From JBBUEO01 sp038056915 (GTDB lineage Bacteria > Patescibacteriota > UBA1384 > UBA12157 > JAENIV01): a stretch of DNA of 10,149 nucleotides. Position numbers and translations under genes: made by a program. This document shows, piece by piece, positions 7,240 to 10,149 of the stretch. The notes under the pieces are model-generated. The model was given only the letters and a program-made list of their open reading frames with translations, ran no database searches and was not told the origin of the DNA. The stretch covers positions 1 through 10,149 of the forward strand of contig JBBUEO010000005.1 in the NCBI GenBank assembly GCA_038056915.1, read 5' to 3'. Numbering within the stretch: the first letter of the stretch is position 1; each line of letters starts with the position of its first letter.

Positions 7240-9412
7240 GCTTAAAACACCAATCCAATACCTTTCCGGCGTTGGGCCGAAGATGGCGAAAAAGTTACAA
7301 AGGTTGGGGATTGAAAACGTCCGCGACCTTCTTTTTTATTTCCCCTGGCGCTATGATGATTTTTCCCAGCCGCAAAAAATTAAGCAATTAAGAATTGGCC
7401 AAGAGGCAATAATAAAGGCCAAAATTCTTCAAATTAAACTAAGCCGCACCCGCCGCAAATGGATGAGCATTATTGAGGCAATTTTAGCTGATGATTCCGG
7501 CGAGATTAAGGCCATTTGGTTTAATCAGCCGTTTTTAATGAAGATTTTAAAACCAGGCGACGAATGGCTTTTTGCCGGCAGAGTCAATTGGGATTTTAAA
7601 AATAAAAGTAAAACTATTACACCGAGTCAATATGAAAATCCGCAAACTCAAGAACCGATGATCCTGCCTATCTATAGTGAAACTGAAGGATTAACCAGTA
7701 AATATCTAAGAAAAATTATCAAGCCGGTTATTGCCCAAATTGATAAATTAATTAAGGAATTTTTGCCAGATAATCTTCGATTGCAGGAGAAATTGTTGGA
7801 ACTTAAATCCGCTTTAAAAAAAATTCATTGTCCGCAAAATCAGCAAGATATTAGCAAAGCCAGAGAAAGATTGGCTTTTGACGAGCTTTTCCTAATTTCC
7901 TTAAAACTTTTAATTAATAAAAAAGAACTTTTAAAAAATAGCGCCACTGCCTTTAAAATTGACACCAAACTGCTGAAAGCTTTTGTAAATAATTTGCCGT
8001 TTAAATTAACCAATGCCCAAAGGAAATCTGCCTGGGAGATAATTAAAGACTTAAGTCACCCGGTGCCGATGAATCGTCTATTAGAAGGTGATGTTGGTTC
8101 GGGAAAAACAGTGGTGGCGGCAATGGCGGTTTTGGTGGCGGCGAAAAATAAATACAATGCCAATAGTAATTGGCAATCGGTGTGGCTGGCACCGACAGAA
8201 ATTTTAGCCAATCAGCATTTTCAAAATATTTACAAGTTGTTTAAAAAATTTCAAATAAGAGTTGGCCTTTTAACCTCAGCTAATCAAAAAGCTGATCTAA
8301 AAAAAGACGATTTAATCATTGGCACTCACGCTCTTTTACAAAAAAATATTTCTTTTCCCCGTTTAGCCCTGATTATTGTTGATGAACAGCATCGATTCGG
8401 GGTTAAACAGCGAGCCCACCTTCGCCAAGGCTACGGCGGGCAAGCCCATTTGAGAAAATCCGAAATCCGAAATCCGAAATCCGAAAGAAATATTATTCCC
8501 CATTTACTTTCTCTGACCGCCACCCCAATTCCCAGAACTTTAGCCCTTTCAATTTATGGTGATTTGAATTTATCAATTATTGACGAAATGCCGCCAGGCA
8601 GGCAAAAAGTTATCACACGGGTAGTTAATCCCGAAAATCGTAAAAAGGCCTATGATTTTATTCAAGGTCAAGTAAAGCAGGGTCGGCAAGTTTTTGTCAT
8701 TTGTCCTTTAATAGAAATACAAAATGCAAATCTCTCCGATGCGTCGATCGGAGTCCGACCGAATGCGTCGGACAAAGTGCAAAATGACAATTCAAAATTT
8801 AAAATTGGGCAAAATAAATTATTTGACATCGATAGAAAAAGCGCCGTTGAAGAATATGAGAAGCTTTCCAAAAATATTTTTCCTGATTTGAAAATTGGTC
8901 TTTTGCATGGTCGGTTAAAATCCAAAGAAAAGTCCGCGGCAATGAAAAAATTTCAACAAGGCAAAATAAACATTCTTGTCTCAACTGCAGTGGTTGAGGT
9001 AGGTATCGACATTCCGAATGCCACGGTGATGATGATTGAGGGTGCAGAGCGTTTCGGTTTAGCCCAGCTGCATCAATTCAGGGGCCGAGTCGGTAGGGGG
9101 AAATTCCAATCTTATTGTTTTTTATTTAGCCAAAGCTGGAGTAAAGAGACCAAACAAAGACTTTCAGCGATGATTTCTTGTCATAACGGTTTTGCCTTAG
9201 CTGAAAAAGATTTGCAAATCCGCGGGCCCGGCGAATTGGCGGGAATTCGCCAGTCGGGTTTGCCAGATTTGAAAATGGCATCGTTATCAGATATAATTTT
9301 AGTAAAGAGGGCTCGCAAGTCTGCCGAGGAAATATTGAAAAATAATTTAGAAAAATATCCGCAATTGAAAGAAAAACTTGAGGAGTTCAAAACTGAAAGG
9401 CACTGGGAATAA
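7232..9412 (+). CDS. recG: ATP-dependent DNA helicase RecG
   Basis: A 727-residue superfamily 2 helicase that remodels stalled replication forks and branch-migrates Holliday junctions. The start IKLKTPIQYLSGVGPKMAKKL precedes the wedge/OB domain (about 45-120, with FNQPFLMKILKPGDEW). Helicase motifs: GDVGSGKT (Walker A, 286-293), DEQHRFG (motif II, 384-390), TATPIPRT (motif III, 429-436), LHGRL, STAVVEVGIDIPNA and QLHQFRGRVGRG (motif VI), then the RecG-specific tail RGPGELAGIRQSG. I prefer ATG 7232 to TTG 7226 because AAAGG at 7221-7225 is well spaced to it. The protein is longer than usual (about 680-690) because of two in-frame, repeat-like insertions, one between motifs II and III and one after CPLIE. 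All catalytic motifs remain intact, so activity is likely. The next gene starts directly after the stop. Confidence 0.96.
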   Translation: MIKLKTPIQYLSGVGPKMAKKLQRLGIENVRDLLFYFPWRYDDFSQPQKIKQLRIGQEAIIKAKILQIKLSRTRRKWMSIIEAILADDSGEIKAIWFNQPFLMKILKPGDEWLFAGRVNWDFKNKSKTITPSQYENPQTQEPMILPIYSETEGLTSKYLRKIIKPVIAQIDKLIKEFLPDNLRLQEKLLELKSALKKIHCPQNQQDISKARERLAFDELFLISLKLLINKKELLKNSATAFKIDTKLLKAFVNNLPFKLTNAQRKSAWEIIKDLSHPVPMNRLLEGDVGSGKTVVAAMAVLVAAKNKYNANSNWQSVWLAPTEILANQHFQNIYKLFKKFQIRVGLLTSANQKADLKKDDLIIGTHALLQKNISFPRLALIIVDEQHRFGVKQRAHLRQGYGGQAHLRKSEIRNPKSERNIIPHLLSLTATPIPRTLALSIYGDLNLSIIDEMPPGRQKVITRVVNPENRKKAYDFIQGQVKQGRQVFVICPLIEIQNANLSDASIGVRPNASDKVQNDNSKFKIGQNKLFDIDRKSAVEEYEKLSKNIFPDLKIGLLHGRLKSKEKSAAMKKFQQGKINILVSTAVVEVGIDIPNATVMMIEGAERFGLAQLHQFRGRVGRGKFQSYCFLFSQSWSKETKQRLSAMISCHNGFALAEKDLQIRGPGELAGIRQSGLPDLKMASLSDIILVKRARKSAEEILKNNLEKYPQLKEKLEEFKTERHWE
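8414..8487 (+). repeat. Repeat-derived insertion inside recG, between motifs II and III
   Basis: Motif II (DEQH) and motif III (TAT) are separated by 41 residues, about 15 more than I recall for E. coli RecG. The extra part reads LRQGYGGQAHLRKSEIRNPK. It has two pieces: a GC-rich segment with a near-palindromic GCCCACC (8414-8420) and GGCGGGC (8435-8441), and a run of four perfect AAATCCG heptamers at 8456-8483. The GC-rich piece is bracketed by two codings of AHLR (around 8416 and 8443), which could be a duplicated target. The heptamer has the same phase as peptides of the SEIRNPK type that I remember from many uncultured-bacterium proteins; that is recollection, not a search. The reading frame is kept. 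Confidence 0.8.
8456..8483 (+). repeat. Tandem heptamer AAATCCG, four copies
   Basis: Four perfect head-to-tail copies of AAATCCG lie within recG. Because seven is not a multiple of three, a gain or loss of single copies would shift the frame, so only changes of three copies would be tolerated. The array encodes KSEIRNPKSE. There are no spacers, so this is a microsatellite and not a CRISPR. Confidence 0.9.
8717..8812 (+). repeat. Second repeat-derived insertion in recG, with two back-to-back hairpins
   Basis: Between CPLIE and KSAVEEYEKL the protein has about 33 residues more than I recall for E. coli RecG (roughly residues 496-527, from IQNANLSDAS to FKIGQ). The DNA carries two perfect inverted repeats in tandem. 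The first is CTCCGAT at 8734-8740 with ATCGGAG at 8747-8753; the second is GTCCGAC at 8753-8759 with GTCGGAC at 8767-8773. Both have a short loop. AT-rich flanks, AAAATGCAAA before and TGCAAAATGACAATTC after, share the TGCAAA motif. The insertion sits in a surface loop of helicase domain 2 and keeps the frame. The architecture suggests a small repeat element tolerated within a coding region. Confidence 0.78.
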
Positions 9413-9838
9413 ATGATTGACGAATTTTTAGAAAAATATCGCTGGTATTTAGGGGCGATTTTATTAGTAATTATCGTTGTTGGGGCAGGCATTATTTGGT
9501 GGGATAAAATTAATCGAACAAAAATTACTAATGAGAATCGAGAAATCGCCGAGCTTCGATCGCAAAACGAATCATTACGCCAAGAGTTAAGCAAGCAGGC
9601 GCCTCAAGCAGTGGCTGGGGAAACTTCGGATAATGAAAGCGAGAAAATAAATATAAATACCGCCTCTGCCGAAGAATTAGACAAACTCCCGGGCATCGGA
9701 CCAGCCAAGGCGGCTGATATTATCGGCTATCGTGAGGCAAACGGCAGTTTTCAAACGATTGAGGAAATTAAAGATGTCTCCGGCATTGGCGATAAGACTT
9801 TCGAAAATCTGGCGAATTTGATAACCGTGGGAGAATAA
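9413..9838 (+). CDS. comEA: ComEA-like membrane-anchored helix-hairpin-helix DNA-binding protein
   Basis: A 141-residue protein with one N-terminal membrane helix (about residues 12-30, YLGAILLVIIVVGAGIIWW). A short charged, coiled-coil-prone linker follows (about 38-62, with NENREIAELRSQNESLRQEL), and the C-terminus (about 78-141) is a tandem helix-hairpin-helix domain. The HhH signatures are ININTASAEELDKLPGIGPA and VSGIGDKTFENL, as in ComEA, the double-stranded DNA receptor of natural transformation. Orientation would be N-in with the HhH domain outside. Canonical Firmicutes ComEA has an SLBB domain between the membrane helix and the HhH region; here it is replaced by the short coiled linker. 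The ATG follows the recG stop with no gap, so translation is probably coupled. No comEC or other competence gene is visible in the window. Confidence 0.88.
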   Translation: MIDEFLEKYRWYLGAILLVIIVVGAGIIWWDKINRTKITNENREIAELRSQNESLRQELSKQAPQAVAGETSDNESEKININTASAEELDKLPGIGPAKAADIIGYREANGSFQTIEEIKDVSGIGDKTFENLANLITVGE

Positions 9839-10013
9839 GCCCTCGTGGCGGAATTGGTTGACGCGTCCCGCAATAGATGCTGGGGTGGTGAAATGGTAAA
9901 CACGCTAGGTTTAGGACCTAGTGCCCGCAAGGGTTTGCGAGTTCGACTCTCGCCCCCAGCATCTTATGCGGGATGCCCGAAAGGATATGGGGGTTCAAAT
10001 CCCTCCGCGGGCA
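9839..10013 (+). tRNA. Outer tRNA-Leu-like gene interrupted in its anticodon loop by another tRNA
   Basis: Two halves of a class II tRNA flank the inner gene. 5' half: acceptor GCCCTCG (9839-9845), D-arm GCG/CGC with a Leu-like GAATTGG loop, and anticodon-stem strand TCCCGCA (9866-9872). 3' half: TGCGGGA (9967-9973), variable arm GCCCGAAAGGAT, T-arm GGGGG-TTCAAAT-CCCTC (9989-10005), acceptor CGCGGGC (10006-10012) and discriminator A. The D-arm, long variable arm and A73 point to leucine. There is a T-C mismatch in the acceptor. I tried every single excision that leaves a seven-base loop on the TCCCG/CGGGA stem, and none gives U33 with a leucine anticodon. The gene may therefore be a pseudo-tRNA, or need unusual processing. 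It begins at the base after the comEA stop. CCA is not encoded. Confidence 0.65.
9879..9961 (+). tRNA. tRNA-Leu(UAG), complete, nested inside another tRNA
   Basis: All arms pair. Acceptor GCTGGGG (9879-9885) with CCCCAGC (9954-9960) and discriminator A9961; D-arm GTG/CAC with loop AAATGGTAAA; anticodon stem CTAGG (9905-9909) with CCTAG (9917-9921) and loop TTTAGGA. U33 is at 9911 and anticodon TAG at 9912-9914, reading CUN leucine codons. The long variable arm CCC-GCAA-GGG (9924-9933) is the class II type and the T-arm is GCGAG-TTCGACT-CTCGC (9937-9953). The CCA end is not encoded and must be added by nucleotidyltransferase. The acceptor helix is extended by AGAT (9875-9878) pairing with ATCT (9961-9964), then joins the outer gene's anticodon helix. 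Structure and identity are clear; only the nested position is odd. Confidence 0.95.
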
Positions 10014-10038
10014 AGTAATTTTAGATTGTTAAAAAAAT

Positions 10039-10044
10039 AGGAGG
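10039..10044 (+). promoter_or_regulatory. Strong Shine-Dalgarno site for the dodecin gene
   Basis: AGGAGG, a full anti-16S match, sits five bases before ATG 10050 and is the strongest ribosome binding site in the window. No convincing promoter was seen in the 36 bases between the tRNA end and this gene. Confidence 0.75.
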
Positions 10045-10049
10045 TTCAA

Positions 10050-10149
10050 ATGGCGGCGATTAAAATTATTGAAGGCATTGGCACCAGCGAAAAATCAATT
10101 GAGGACGCTATTTCTCACGCTTTGGATTGCACCCAAAAGACAGTCCGCA
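10050..10149 (+). CDS. Dodecin family protein, N-terminal part (runs off the window)
   Basis: Thirty-three codons are visible, beginning MAAIKIIEGIGTSEKSIEDA and continuing ISHALDCTQKTVR. The VIEIIGTSEKSWEDA-like segment is the hallmark of dodecins, small (about 65-70 residue) dodecameric proteins that store or buffer flavins or coenzyme A-type ligands. The conserved tryptophan that stacks on the flavin in archaeal and many bacterial dodecins, just after GTSEKS, is replaced here by isoleucine, so ligand binding may differ. The start is fixed by AGGAGG five bases upstream. The C-terminal half is outside the window. The gene follows the nested tRNA block by 36 bases and may share its transcript. 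Confidence 0.85.
   Translation, partial: MAAIKIIEGIGTSEKSIEDAISHALDCTQKTVR

Noticed and set aside
8456..8483. Short repeats as a possible CRISPR array
   Set aside because: The units are seven bases, directly adjacent, without spacers, and are translated inside recG.
9181..9594. Minus-strand open frame of 137 codons spanning recG and comEA ends
   Set aside because: It is antisense to two conserved proteins and shows no family features of its own.
9866..9973. Archaeal-type bulge-helix-bulge intron
   Set aside because: The junction shows a 2x2 internal loop between a 7-bp and an 11-bp helix, not a 4-bp helix flanked by two three-base bulges.
9839..10013. Group I intron in a tRNA-Leu anticodon loop
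   Set aside because: The insert is about 90 bases and folds fully as a tRNA; there is no room for the conserved group I core.

Overview
The window looks like a chromosomal piece of an AT-rich, gene-dense bacterium, most plausibly a Candidate Phyla Radiation (Patescibacteria) lineage. The basis for this is indirect: every gene is on the + strand with almost no spacers, adjacent genes overlap by 4 or 8 nt, and recG carries in-frame low-complexity and hairpin repeats of a kind I associate with such genomes. ComEA here is a small membrane-anchored form, and neither tRNA encodes its CCA end. TGA and TAA both act as stops, so the genetic code looks standard. The taxonomic call is inference; no rRNA or marker phylogeny is available here.

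Layout. Positions 1-70 hold the tail of an upstream region with one possible mini-ORF. Positions 67-4738 are a polysaccharide/glycan locus: two GT4 glycosyltransferases, then a broken chimera (epimerase N-terminus joined to a GT4 C-terminus, with a frameshift), a GT2 glycosyltransferase and an intact GalE-like NAD-dependent epimerase. Positions 4755-7239 are a more AT-rich pair: a GT5 glycogen/starch synthase (GlgA) and an APH/choline-kinase-fold phosphotransferase. Positions 7232-9838 are recG and a ComEA-like helix-hairpin-helix protein. Positions 9839-10013 contain two tRNA-Leu bodies, one nested inside the anticodon loop of the other. A dodecin gene begins at 10050 and runs off the end. 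There is no gene-free stretch longer than 300 bases.

How the genes fit together. The first half probably builds a surface or storage glycan: GalE would supply UDP-galactose-type donors, GT4/GT2 enzymes would transfer sugars, and GlgA would elongate an alpha-1,4-glucan from a nucleotide-glucose. The kinase, translationally coupled to glgA, may act on a sugar in the same pathway, but its substrate cannot be read from the sequence. RecG (fork and recombination remodelling) and ComEA (DNA uptake) are DNA-processing genes that share the transcript direction.

Most notable points: (1) a complete tRNA-Leu(UAG) sits inside the anticodon loop of a second tRNA-Leu-like gene, joined by a nearly continuous helix; (2) RecG has two repeat-derived insertions that keep the reading frame, one between helicase motifs II and III and one in the second helicase domain; (3) a deletion-type fusion of an epimerase and a glycosyltransferase is broken by one extra T in a seven-T run; (4) the glgA-kinase pair is compositionally distinct.
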